Source: VXRJ01 sp965246995 (lineage in GTDB: Bacteria > Acidobacteriota > Vicinamibacteria > Vicinamibacterales > UBA8438). Taken from it: 64,000 nt of DNA. The number at the start of each line of letters is the position of its first letter. Positions within the stretch are counted from its first letter, which is position 1. The stretch lies in contig OZ252008.1 of the NCBI GenBank assembly GCA_965246995.1, positions 1,302,001 through 1,366,000 of the forward strand, read 5' to 3'. Under the pieces are notes generated by a model that saw only the letters and a list, made by a program, of their open reading frames with translations, did no database searches and was not told where the DNA came from. Positions 26,322-34,230 of the stretch are shown here, one piece after another. Position numbers and translations under genes: made by a program.

Positions 26322-27071
26322 TCACCAGCCGCCATCCGGGTTGCGTACCGAACGGCGCGCTTCTTCCCCGACGAGTGCTTCTTCGAGCAAGGCCTCCGCG
26401 GTAGCGAGTGGCCCGTTCAAATAGTGGATCAGCGGTGCCAGGGTAGCGAAATCACCCAGCAGCGACCGGTAGAAGCGCGCGCCGGTTGCGCGCACCGGAT
26501 CGTACGAGCATCCCGCGAGGTATTGCTTCAGCCGGAGCAGGTCCGCCGCCGGATGGTCCGCCGGATAGCCGCGCGGCGTGCGTTGCAGCTTGTCGCCGTC
26601 GAGCGTGCCGAACGTCCGCCGGAACGCCGGCGCATCGACGATCGCGCGCAGTTGCCGATGATGTGCCGCGATGTGTGCTCGCAACTTCGCCAGTTGCCGC
26701 GGTTGCGGCCGGTACAGTCCGCCCCCGACAAACAGGCCGTCCAGCGCCAGATGGACGTAGAGTCCCGCACCCTCATGCTTGGGCAGGTCCCGGTGTGGAA
26801 AGATCGCCGCGACGTGCGTCTTGTACGGCGTCTTGTCGGGAGAGAACCGCGTGTCGCGGTAGATCCGGTAAATCGAACGTTTCGGTTCGGCGATCAGATC
26901 GGGTGCGATCGCGGGCAGGTCGAGGGCGAGCTGTTCGACCAGCGCCACCATGGGCGCGCGCACATGTTCCTCGTAACTGGGCCGGTTTGCGTTGAACCAG
27001 TCGCGGTTGTTGTTCCGCTTGAGGGCGCGAAGAAAGGTGAGGGTTCTGCTTGAGAAACGGGGTGTCGACAT
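26322..27071 (-). CDS. DUF2461 family protein
   Basis: 249 residues. It matches DUF2461 (TIGR02453): LTFLRALKRNNNRDWFNANRPSYEE at the start, then RIYRDTRFSPDKTPYKTHVAAIF and GAGLYVHLALDGLFVGGGLYRP in the middle. Biochemical function is unknown; the conserved polar core suggests an enzyme. The ATG before STPRFSS is preferred, with AGGAAGG about 15 bases ahead. It is followed on the other side by the DUF309 gene on the same strand. Confidence 0.88.
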   Translation of the reverse strand: MSTPRFSSRTLTFLRALKRNNNRDWFNANRPSYEEHVRAPMVALVEQLALDLPAIAPDLIAEPKRSIYRIYRDTRFSPDKTPYKTHVAAIFPHRDLPKHEGAGLYVHLALDGLFVGGGLYRPQPRQLAKLRAHIAAHHRQLRAIVDAPAFRRTFGTLDGDKLQRTPRGYPADHPAADLLRLKQYLAGCSYDPVRATGARFYRSLLGDFATLAPLIHYLNGPLATAEALLEEALVGEEARRSVRNPDGGW

Positions 27072-27088
27072 GGTTTCCCGTGCCTTCC

Positions 27089-27541
27089 TCAGCGCCCTGC
27101 CGGCGCCGGTTCGCGTGGTAGCCGGCCGAATGGAGGCGCGGACCCGGACGGATCGACGAAGCGCACGACCGGCGTAAGGGACCAGTCGAACCGGTCGAGC
27201 CGGTCCGGACCGAGCCGCTCGACCTCCGTACGGATTCGAGCCGCCTGCGCCAGCAGGTCCACCACGTTGACCGTCTGGCATGCCGGGCTGAACGGCCGCA
27301 GGTAGTTCGGACCCCGCGTCAGCATATGCATGGCGCCGTGATGGTTCAGGCGGCCGATGTGGTACATGGCCACGCCGATCTGCAGGATCCCCTGGTAAAG
27401 CCGCCGGATCTCCCGCGTTTCCGCACGCCAGAGGTCTTCGAGCGTCTCGTGCTGTTCGAAGAACTCCCCCCGGTTGAACTGCGCCACCCCTTCAAGGAGT
27501 AACCGCGGCGGCGGTTCCTTGCACCACTCGTGCGTTGCCAT
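27089..27541 (-). CDS. DUF309 family protein
   Basis: 150 residues, helical. It shows the DUF309 signature: FNRGEFFEQHETLEDLWRAE and LYQGILQIGVAMYHIGRLNHHGA, with conserved His and Glu residues that look like a metal or substrate site. Function is unknown. It is transcribed toward DUF2461 (18-bp gap) and divergent from the hydrolase gene at 27584. Confidence 0.87.
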   Translation of the reverse strand: MATHEWCKEPPPRLLLEGVAQFNRGEFFEQHETLEDLWRAETREIRRLYQGILQIGVAMYHIGRLNHHGAMHMLTRGPNYLRPFSPACQTVNVVDLLAQAARIRTEVERLGPDRLDRFDWSLTPVVRFVDPSGSAPPFGRLPREPAPAGR

Positions 27542-27583
27542 CGGCCTGAATTATGCACCCGCGACACGATAGGATACGGCGCG

Positions 27584-28246
27584 ATGCAGTACGTCTACGT
27601 GCACGGATTCGCATCGTCTCCGGCATCGTCGAAGGCGGTATACCTGGCGGCACGGCTGGCCGAGACGGGATCCACGCTGCATTGTCCGGATCTCAATCAG
27701 CCGGACTTCTCGACCCTGACCGTGTCGCGGATCATCGCGCAGTTGTCCGCACTCGTCGAGAAGCTCCCGCCAGATCCGGTTGTGCTGTTCGGGTCCAGCC
27801 TGGGGGCTTTGGCGGCGTTGCACGCGGCGGAGCAGCACTGCGGCGGGGATACCCACCCGATCGGGCAGCTCGTGCTCCTCGCGCCCGCGTTCGACTTCGG
27901 CCACGTACCGGTCGGCGGTGTGGGTCCGGACGGGATGGCGCGCTGGCGCGAGACCGGCTGGCGGGAATGGACACACTACTCCACGGGCCGGGTGGAGGGT
28001 GTGCACTACGGACTGTTCTCGGATGCCGCAGGCTACGATTCGTTCGCTGCGCGGAGCACCGTCCCTACCCTCATCATTCACGGCGACCGGGACGAGGTCG
28101 TCAACCCGGCGATGGTGGGGCGTTGGGCGGAAGAACGGCCGCACGCCCGGCTGGTCCGCCTTGACGACGATCACCAGCTCGCCGCGAGCCACGAGCGGAT
28201 CTGGAAGGAGACCGCCCGTTTTCTCGATCTTCGGCGTGATGACTGA
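27584..28246 (+). CDS. YqiA/UPF0227-like alpha/beta hydrolase
   Basis: 220 residues. Canonical small alpha/beta hydrolase: oxyanion region YVHGFASSPASSKA, nucleophile elbow LFGSSLGAL (Ser), acid in LIIHGDRDEVV (Asp) and catalytic His in LDDDHQLAAS. It resembles YqiA-type esterases acting on acyl-CoA or short esters. It has a TAGGAT-like box eight bases before the ATG and no ribosome-binding site. The downstream glycosyltransferase start lies inside its last codons, so the two are co-transcribed. Confidence 0.85.
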   Translation: MQYVYVHGFASSPASSKAVYLAARLAETGSTLHCPDLNQPDFSTLTVSRIIAQLSALVEKLPPDPVVLFGSSLGALAALHAAEQHCGGDTHPIGQLVLLAPAFDFGHVPVGGVGPDGMARWRETGWREWTHYSTGRVEGVHYGLFSDAAGYDSFAARSTVPTLIIHGDRDEVVNPAMVGRWAEERPHARLVRLDDDHQLAASHERIWKETARFLDLRRDD

Positions 28247-29723
28247 AGCGCCGCTGGTCTCCATCGTGATCCCGGTGTTGCGGGACTTGGCGGAACTGGA
28301 GGCGCTGCTGACCGACCTGGACGACGCGGCGCGCGCGCGGGCCGATTCCGAACCTGCGGTCGAAGTAATCGTCGTCAGTGGCGAAGCGCCCGGCGGCCGC
28401 ATCGCGGCTTTGGGGAAGCGGTTCCCGAGGGTGCGCTGGACGGAGAGCGCGCCGGGGCGTGGGCGACAGATGAACGCGGGGGCGGCGGCGGCCGCGGGTC
28501 GGTGGTTGCTGTTTCTTCATGCGGATGCGCGGCTGGAGCGTGGGTGGCAAGGGGTGATCGCGGGGTGGAATCGGGAAGGCACGGTCGGAGGGGCGTTTCG
28601 GCTGGCGATTGCATCCGACCATTGGTTCGCGCGTGTGATTGAGACAGGCGTGGCGCTTCGGACGCGCTGGCTGCGCTTGCCGTATGGGGATCAGGGGATC
28701 TTCGTGCGCCGGGAGACGTTCTATGCACTCGGCGGGTACGCGCCTCTGCCGTTGATGGAGGACATCGAACTCGTCCGGCGGCTCTGGAGCGTGGGACGGC
28801 TGAGTTTTCCGGCAGCGGCGGTTCGGGTGTCGGCCCGGCGGTGGGAACGGGATGGCTGGATGCGCCGAACGATGTCCAACCTCTGGTTGCTGGTGTGCTA
28901 CGTGGCAGGCGCCTCGCCGGCACGGTTGGCGCGGGCGTACTACGGAGACGACGTTTCGCGGATGGTCCCCGGGGTACCCGGTGCACAGGGCGCAGTCACC
29001 ACAAGCGGGACGGTCACGGTGATCATTCCCGCCCTGAACGAAGAGGCGGCGATCGGCGCTGTGCTCTCCGAGATTCCGGACATTGCTGACCACGTCATCG
29101 TCGTCGACAATGGCTCGAGCGACGCAACCGCCGATCGGGCGCGCGCGGCGGGCGCCACCGTAGTGAGCCAACCGGCGCGCGGTTACGGCCGGGCCTGCCT
29201 GGCCGGGTTGCGCGTGCTACCGCCGGCGGCCGACGGCGACATCATCGTGTTTCTTGACGCGGACCGGAGTGACTACCCGGAGGAGATGCCAGCGCTGGTC
29301 GATCCGATTCGCCGCGGCGAGGCAGATTTCGTGCTGGGCGATCGGGCCGGTGCCGGCCGTCCCTGGTCGGCACGCGTGGGGACCGCGCTCTGCGTCTGGC
29401 TGATCAACCGCCTTTGGGGCACTTCCTACGCCGATCTCGGCCCGTTCCGCGCGATCCGCCGCGACGTGCTCGACAGTCTCAAGATGGCCGACTTCACCTG
29501 GGGCTGGACGATCGAGATGCAGGTGAAGGGCGCCGAGGCAGGTCTTCGCATCCATGAGGTGCCGGCCCGGCAGCGCGATCGGATAGGACAGTCAAAGATC
29601 TCGGGCACCGTCGCCGGCACCGTCCGGGCCGGCACGCGCATGCTCCGCATCATCTGGTCGCTCCACCGCACGCGGCAGTCGCGGCGCGGCTCCCGAGAGG
29701 CCGGCGGCGCGACATTGGGCTGA
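28239..29723 (+). CDS. Tandem GT2-GT2 fusion glycosyltransferase
   Basis: 494 residues with two family-2 glycosyltransferase domains. Domain 1 (about 1-235) fits the TIGR04283 'rSAM/selenodomain-associated' type: VSIVIPVLRDLAELEALL, SAPGRGRQMNAGAAAAAG, LLFLHADARLE, YGDQGIFVRRETFYALGGY and LMEDIELVRRL. Domain 2 (about 255-480) is DPM1/UgtP-like: VTVIIPALNEEAAIGAVL, VVDNGSSDATAD, VFLDADRSDYPEEM and the QRDRIGQSKISGT tail. These are normally separate proteins. It is followed by a GT87 mannosyltransferase, so domain 2 probably makes the polyprenyl-phosphate sugar that GT87 uses. The ATG overlaps the hydrolase stop. Confidence 0.85.
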   Translation: MTEAPLVSIVIPVLRDLAELEALLTDLDDAARARADSEPAVEVIVVSGEAPGGRIAALGKRFPRVRWTESAPGRGRQMNAGAAAAAGRWLLFLHADARLERGWQGVIAGWNREGTVGGAFRLAIASDHWFARVIETGVALRTRWLRLPYGDQGIFVRRETFYALGGYAPLPLMEDIELVRRLWSVGRLSFPAAAVRVSARRWERDGWMRRTMSNLWLLVCYVAGASPARLARAYYGDDVSRMVPGVPGAQGAVTTSGTVTVIIPALNEEAAIGAVLSEIPDIADHVIVVDNGSSDATADRARAAGATVVSQPARGYGRACLAGLRVLPPAADGDIIVFLDADRSDYPEEMPALVDPIRRGEADFVLGDRAGAGRPWSARVGTALCVWLINRLWGTSYADLGPFRAIRRDVLDSLKMADFTWGWTIEMQVKGAEAGLRIHEVPARQRDRIGQSKISGTVAGTVRAGTRMLRIIWSLHRTRQSRRGSREAGGATLG

Positions 29724-29728
29724 GGGCC

Positions 29729-31108
29729 ATGACCAACCGGATCGTTGCCTGCGGCATCGTTCTCCTCATCAGCCTCTCCGCCACCGCCACATTCGACGCG
29801 CGTGCACATGCCGGCACTTTCCTCCTCCTCCTCGGGATCGCCTCCGCCGCCTACCTCATGGCGCTTGGCGGCATCGCCCGCCAGCCCGCGTCGGCCGATG
29901 CGCCGCGATACCGCCGGAGCGGCCCGCCGCAGGCTCGTCTGTCGAGCGGGGTGAGCCGCCCCCTCCTGCTTTGTCTCGCGTTCGCCCTCATCTGGCGCAT
30001 CGTCCTGCTGACCGCCGCTCCGCTGGTCTCCGACGATGTCTACCGGTACATCTGGGACGGCCGCGTTCAACAGGTAGGCGTCAGCCCGTACGCTATTGCT
30101 CCCGACGATCCGACCGGCACGATCTTTCACACCGAGGCGACCCGCCGGATCGACCCGGCCAGCGCCGTGCTGCCTTCCATCTACCCGCCGCTCGCGCAGC
30201 GCTTCTTCCTGGCGATCACGTTGATCGACGACTCCGTCCTTGCCATGACGCTCGCCGTCGTCTTCTGCGACCTGCTGATCATCGCGCTCCTCTGGCGCTG
30301 GTTCACCACGGCGGGACGCAGCCGCTGGTGGGTACTCGCGTACGCCTGGCATCCGCTCGTTGCCCTGGAAGGAGCGGGTGGCGCCCATGTGGATATGTTC
30401 GGCACCCTCCTTCTCGTCGCCGCGGCCTATGCGCTCGCGTGGCGCCGGTCGCTGCTTGCCGCGGTCGCCTTCGCGGGCGCCATCGCCGTCAAGTTCCTGC
30501 CGATCGTTCTGCTGCCAATCTTCTGGCGGCGCGTTCGGCTGATCGATGCGGCGGCTGGCGCGGCCGTCATAGCGCTGCTCTATCTGCCGTTCATCACAGC
30601 GACCGGAGACTGGTTGCCGCTCGGGTCCCTCGGCACCTACGTCGCGCAGTGGCGGTTCAACGGTCCGCCATTCCGCTGGATCGCGGCGGGGATCGGCGCG
30701 CCGGGCGCGGCGGCGCTGGCTGCCGCGGCAGGGATCGCGGTCGCGGCATACATGCGCCGCACGCGTCCGCTCTACGATCCGGCGGCCTGGGCATGGCCGC
30801 TCGCCGCGTCGCTCTGCCTGATGCCCGCCATCTACCCGTGGTACCTCATCTGGCTCGTGCCGTTTCTGGTCCGGCCGGCGGCCACGCCCCCGGTAATCTG
30901 GCCGCTGGGCGTCTGGACGCTCGCGTCGATGGCGACCTATATCGTCTGGCCGCCTTTCCTCGCGGGGGAGGGGTGGGTGCTGCCCGGATGGGTGGAACTG
31001 ATGGAATATGGGTCCGTTGCCGCGGCTGCCCTCTGGGTCTGGCGGCGGGGCGCTTCCGCTACCCCTGGAGCGGACCCGGTACCGTCCCGCCTGGAGAAAC
31101 TCGGTTGA
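29729..31108 (+). CDS. GT87-like polyprenol-phosphate-dependent glycosyltransferase
   Basis: 459 residues, about ten hydrophobic helices. The first-loop motif APLVSDDVYRYIWDGRVQQVGVSPYAIAPDDP is diagnostic of DUF2029/GT87 and related GT-C mannosyltransferases, in which the acidic pair helps catalysis. It should transfer a sugar from a polyprenyl-phosphate donor to a cell-surface glycan on the outer face of the inner membrane. It starts five bases after the GT2-GT2 gene, in the same operon. The acceptor is unknown. Confidence 0.84.
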   Translation: MTNRIVACGIVLLISLSATATFDARAHAGTFLLLLGIASAAYLMALGGIARQPASADAPRYRRSGPPQARLSSGVSRPLLLCLAFALIWRIVLLTAAPLVSDDVYRYIWDGRVQQVGVSPYAIAPDDPTGTIFHTEATRRIDPASAVLPSIYPPLAQRFFLAITLIDDSVLAMTLAVVFCDLLIIALLWRWFTTAGRSRWWVLAYAWHPLVALEGAGGAHVDMFGTLLLVAAAYALAWRRSLLAAVAFAGAIAVKFLPIVLLPIFWRRVRLIDAAAGAAVIALLYLPFITATGDWLPLGSLGTYVAQWRFNGPPFRWIAAGIGAPGAAALAAAAGIAVAAYMRRTRPLYDPAAWAWPLAASLCLMPAIYPWYLIWLVPFLVRPAATPPVIWPLGVWTLASMATYIVWPPFLAGEGWVLPGWVELMEYGSVAAAALWVWRRGASATPGADPVPSRLEKLG

Positions 31109-31204
31109 CAACGGCTCGCTCGGGGAGTGACGATCAAGGGCAGGAATGTCAACCGGGAGACTGACGCGCGGTTTCCGCGCGTCCGCACGGGAGAGAAGAG
31201 ACCG

Positions 31205-32152
31205 ATGCTGATCAAGAAGGCACCCGACATCCGCTCGTCCGAGATCACCCCGGAACACCTTTACTGGAACCGCCGGCAGTTCATCCAGACCGCGTCGGGC
31301 GCTACCCTCGGGGCGGCGTTACTCGCTCCGTCCGACGGCGGACTGCGGGCGCAGGAGCCGCTGAGCGACGTCAGTCCCAGCCCGTTCAGCACCGACGAGC
31401 CGAAGAACTCGTACGACGAGATCACGAGCTACAACAACTTCTACGAGTTCGGACTCGACAAGGGCGACCCGAACCGCTACGCCGAGGAGTTGACGACCGA
31501 GCCATGGACCGTCCGGGTCGAAGGGCACATGAACCGCCCGGCCGCCGACTACACGCTGGAGGACATCCTGAGTCCGCACTCGCTGGAAGAGCGGATCTAT
31601 CGGTTGCGGTGCGTCGAGGCGTGGTCGATGGTCGTCCCGTGGATCGGCTTCCCGTTGGCCGATCTGGTCAAGCGCTTCGAGCCGACATCGCGCGCGAAGT
31701 TCGTCCGGTTCGAGACGCTGTACCGCCCGGAGGAGTTCCGTGGCCAACGCGCGCGCAACCTCGAGTATCCCTACGTCGAGGGGCTCCGGATGGATGAAGC
31801 CCTCAATCCACTGGCGCTGATGGTGGTCGGCCTTTACGGGCGGACACTGCTGAACCAGAACGGCGCGCCGCTCCGCCTGATGCTGCCCTGGAAGTACGGC
31901 TTCAAGAGTCTCAAGTCGATTGTCAAGATTGAGTTCGTCGAGGATCAGCCAAGGAACACCTGGAATATCGCCATTCCGCACGAGTACGGCTTCTATGCCA
32001 ACGTGAATCCCGAGGTGGATCACCCGCGCTGGTCACAGGCGAGCGAACGCCGTATCGGCAACTTCTTCCGTCAGCCGACCGAGATGTTCAACGGTTACGC
32101 CGAGCAGGTGGCGCAGATGTACGCCGGGATGGACCTGCGCGAGAATTACTAG
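31205..32152 (+). CDS. msrP: Protein-methionine-sulfoxide reductase, catalytic subunit MsrP
   Basis: 315 residues. A Tat signal (RRQFIQTASGATLG, residues 23-36) precedes the molybdopterin oxidoreductase domain. The Moco-ligating cysteine is in YRLRCVEAWS (Cys136), followed by VPWIGFPLADL. Periplasmic MsrP reduces methionine sulfoxides in exported proteins, taking electrons from MsrQ, which is encoded next. A purine-rich GGGAGAGAAGAG stretch ahead of the ATG serves as ribosome-binding site. An open frame upstream has no start context. It needs molybdenum cofactor; moaA lies 4.3 kb downstream. Confidence 0.95.
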   Translation: MLIKKAPDIRSSEITPEHLYWNRRQFIQTASGATLGAALLAPSDGGLRAQEPLSDVSPSPFSTDEPKNSYDEITSYNNFYEFGLDKGDPNRYAEELTTEPWTVRVEGHMNRPAADYTLEDILSPHSLEERIYRLRCVEAWSMVVPWIGFPLADLVKRFEPTSRAKFVRFETLYRPEEFRGQRARNLEYPYVEGLRMDEALNPLALMVVGLYGRTLLNQNGAPLRLMLPWKYGFKSLKSIVKIEFVEDQPRNTWNIAIPHEYGFYANVNPEVDHPRWSQASERRIGNFFRQPTEMFNGYAEQVAQMYAGMDLRENY

Positions 32153-32218
32153 AGTCCGTGGTCTGCCTGCGCCTGCCTGGGTTCCGCCGGCAACCGTTCC
32201 GGCGTCGAAGGGCGTGAC

Positions 32219-32839
32219 ATGACGCCGTCGTCCACAAACTGGATCCGTCGCGTCAAGCCCGCCATTTTTCTGATCTGCCTCGTTCCCGCGCTCTGGCTCC
32301 TGCGGGACGCCCTCACTCCCGGTGGCCTTGGCGTCAACCCGATCGAGACCATTACGCACCGCACGGGCGACTGGGCGCTACGCTTCCTCCTGATCTCGCT
32401 GGCCGTCACGCCGTTCCGGTGGCTCACCGGTTGGCAGCCGGTCATCCGCTTTCGCCGGATGTGGGGCTTGTTTGCCTTCTTCTACGCGTGCCTCCACTTC
32501 TCGACCTACATGGTGTTCGATCACTTCTTCAACCTGCAGTCGATCATCGAGGACGTAGCGGAGCGGAAGTACGTCACCGCCGGCATGCTCGGCTTCCTGA
32601 CGCTGATCCCGCTCGCGGTGACGTCGACACGGGGCTGGATCCGGCGCCTCGGCAGGCGCTGGACCATGCTGCATCGCCTCGCCTATGTCGCCGCCGCGGC
32701 GGGCGTTGTCCACTTCCTCTGGCTGGTGAAGATCTCGATCTTCGAACCGATGATCTACGCCGTGATTCTGGCGGTGCTGCTCGGCACGCGCGTCGCGAAA
32801 CGCTACTGCGCCGCGACGTTGTTCAGTGCACGGTCGTAG
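32219..32839 (+). CDS. msrQ: Heme-binding membrane subunit MsrQ
   Basis: 206 residues, five or six membrane helices. Conserved MsrQ/YedZ features are present: an Arg-rich loop (RWLTGWQPVIRFRRMWGLFAFFYACLHF with a heme His), YMVFDH, and a later His pair (MLHRLAYVAAAAGVVHFLW). It takes electrons from the quinone pool or flavin and passes them to MsrP. It starts 66 bp after msrP. No alternative function is likely, given the pairing. Confidence 0.93.
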   Translation: MTPSSTNWIRRVKPAIFLICLVPALWLLRDALTPGGLGVNPIETITHRTGDWALRFLLISLAVTPFRWLTGWQPVIRFRRMWGLFAFFYACLHFSTYMVFDHFFNLQSIIEDVAERKYVTAGMLGFLTLIPLAVTSTRGWIRRLGRRWTMLHRLAYVAAAAGVVHFLWLVKISIFEPMIYAVILAVLLGTRVAKRYCAATLFSARS

Positions 32840-32872
32840 TCAGGCGGGCGAAACGACATCGCGGCAGGTCCG

Positions 32873-34024
32873 TCAGAACACGTCACGCTCCGGTTCATGT
32901 TGCTTCGACGCCAGTCCGACCAGGTCTTCCTCCGTGCCCGAACCGTCAATCCGCGCCGTCAGATAGGCGCCGACCGCCGGCCCCAGCTTGAAACCGTGTC
33001 CCGATCCGCCACCGGCAAGCCAGACGTTCTCGATCTCGGGATGCCGGTCAATCAACAGGTCGCCATTCCACGTATTCGCGTACTGACATACCCGCGCCTC
33101 CACCAGCGGCGCGTCGTCCAGCCCCGGCAACCGCTCCGCGGCCACGGAGCGCAACGCCTGCATCGCCTCGGCCGTAGGAAACCGGTCCCCGGTCTCCGGA
33201 TCAAAAGCAGGACCATGGGCATGCAACGCCACCTTCACGCCGCGCCCGTCGACCGACGGGATCCCGTACGCATCGCCCCCCCGATCGATCCATGCCGGCA
33301 TCGCCGGTGGTGCGAACCGGTCGTCTCCGGCCGGTGGCCCCAGGAACCCGACCTCCTGGCGTGTCGGCCGAATCAATGGTCCGAGCAGCCGTGGAAAAAG
33401 ACGGGGCATCCACGCGCCGCACGCGAAGACGAACGCTCCCGCCGACAGCCGGCTTCCGTCGGCCATCGGCACGCTAGTGATCCGCGTCGCGCCGCGGACG
33501 AGATCCATGCCTGCTGCCGCCAGACGGTACGCTACGCCGCGCCGCCGCGCATCGCGTACCGCCAGCGTCACCGCGCGCCGCGCCAGCAGTACGCCGCTCT
33601 CTGGCTCGAACAGTCCCCCGATGTACGGGTCCACGTTGAACTGCGGAAACCGCGAGCGCAACGTCTCCCGGTCCAGCCGTTCCAGCCGCACGCCGAGCCC
33701 TTCGACCGTGCGCGCCGTCACCTCGGCCGTCGGATCGTCGGGCCGCGCGAACCAGAGCACGCCGGTTCGCAAGAACAGTTGTTCACCCGCCTCGTCGAAC
33801 AGCCGGCGCCACTGCCCCAGCGCATCCCGCGCCCACGCGGAGTAGAGCGCGCGGTCTCCGTACCCCACCCGGATGATCCGCGACTCCCCGCCGGACGCCG
33901 CGCGCGGATGTCCCGTTCCGTGCGCATCGATCAGTGCGACGGTTCGCCCGGAAGCCCGCAGATGCCATGCCGTCCAGGCTCCGAACACGCCCGCTCCGAT
34001 GACCGCCGCGTCCGGATGCGCCAC
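32873..34024 (-). CDS. FAD-dependent amine oxidase (sarcosine oxidase/SolA-like, DAO family)
   Basis: 383 residues. The N-terminal FAD-binding Rossmann motif AAVIGAGVFGAWTAWHL with the acidic VALIDA end, GGESRIIRVGYGD, the substrate-domain core and the closing LAGGGSGHGFKLGPAVG match the MSOX/N-methyl-tryptophan oxidase branch. It should oxidise a secondary amine or N-methyl amino acid, releasing peroxide. The GTG start (VAHPDAAVIG) is chosen because TATCAT lies six bases ahead and the family normally starts a few residues before the Rossmann strand. It is convergent with msrQ. Confidence 0.85.
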   Translation of the reverse strand: MAHPDAAVIGAGVFGAWTAWHLRASGRTVALIDAHGTGHPRAASGGESRIIRVGYGDRALYSAWARDALGQWRRLFDEAGEQLFLRTGVLWFARPDDPTAEVTARTVEGLGVRLERLDRETLRSRFPQFNVDPYIGGLFEPESGVLLARRAVTLAVRDARRRGVAYRLAAAGMDLVRGATRITSVPMADGSRLSAGAFVFACGAWMPRLFPRLLGPLIRPTRQEVGFLGPPAGDDRFAPPAMPAWIDRGGDAYGIPSVDGRGVKVALHAHGPAFDPETGDRFPTAEAMQALRSVAAERLPGLDDAPLVEARVCQYANTWNGDLLIDRHPEIENVWLAGGGSGHGFKLGPAVGAYLTARIDGSGTEEDLVGLASKQHEPERDVF

Positions 34025-34030
34025 GCGGGC

Positions 34031-34036
34031 ATGATA
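34031..34036 (-). promoter_or_regulatory. -10 hexamer for the FAD oxidase gene
   Basis: TATCAT on the minus strand, exactly six bases before the GTG start. This is the same arrangement as before the zinc-ribbon gene at 3883 and predicts a leaderless mRNA. Confidence 0.48.
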
Positions 34037-34230
34037 GCCGGGCGGCCGAGGGCCATTCGCTGGCCTGAGGGCCCGTTCAGACCTGAAATCGGACACTTCC
34101 CCGAAAAATGCTCGCGTGGGCGGCCGCGAGCGTGCGAAGCTACACCTGTCTTGGAACTGTCGGAGGGTGGTCCAAGGCACCCGTTCCTCGGAGTGGTTCG
34201 GGTACTTCAGCACACAAGGGTGGGCCAGTA

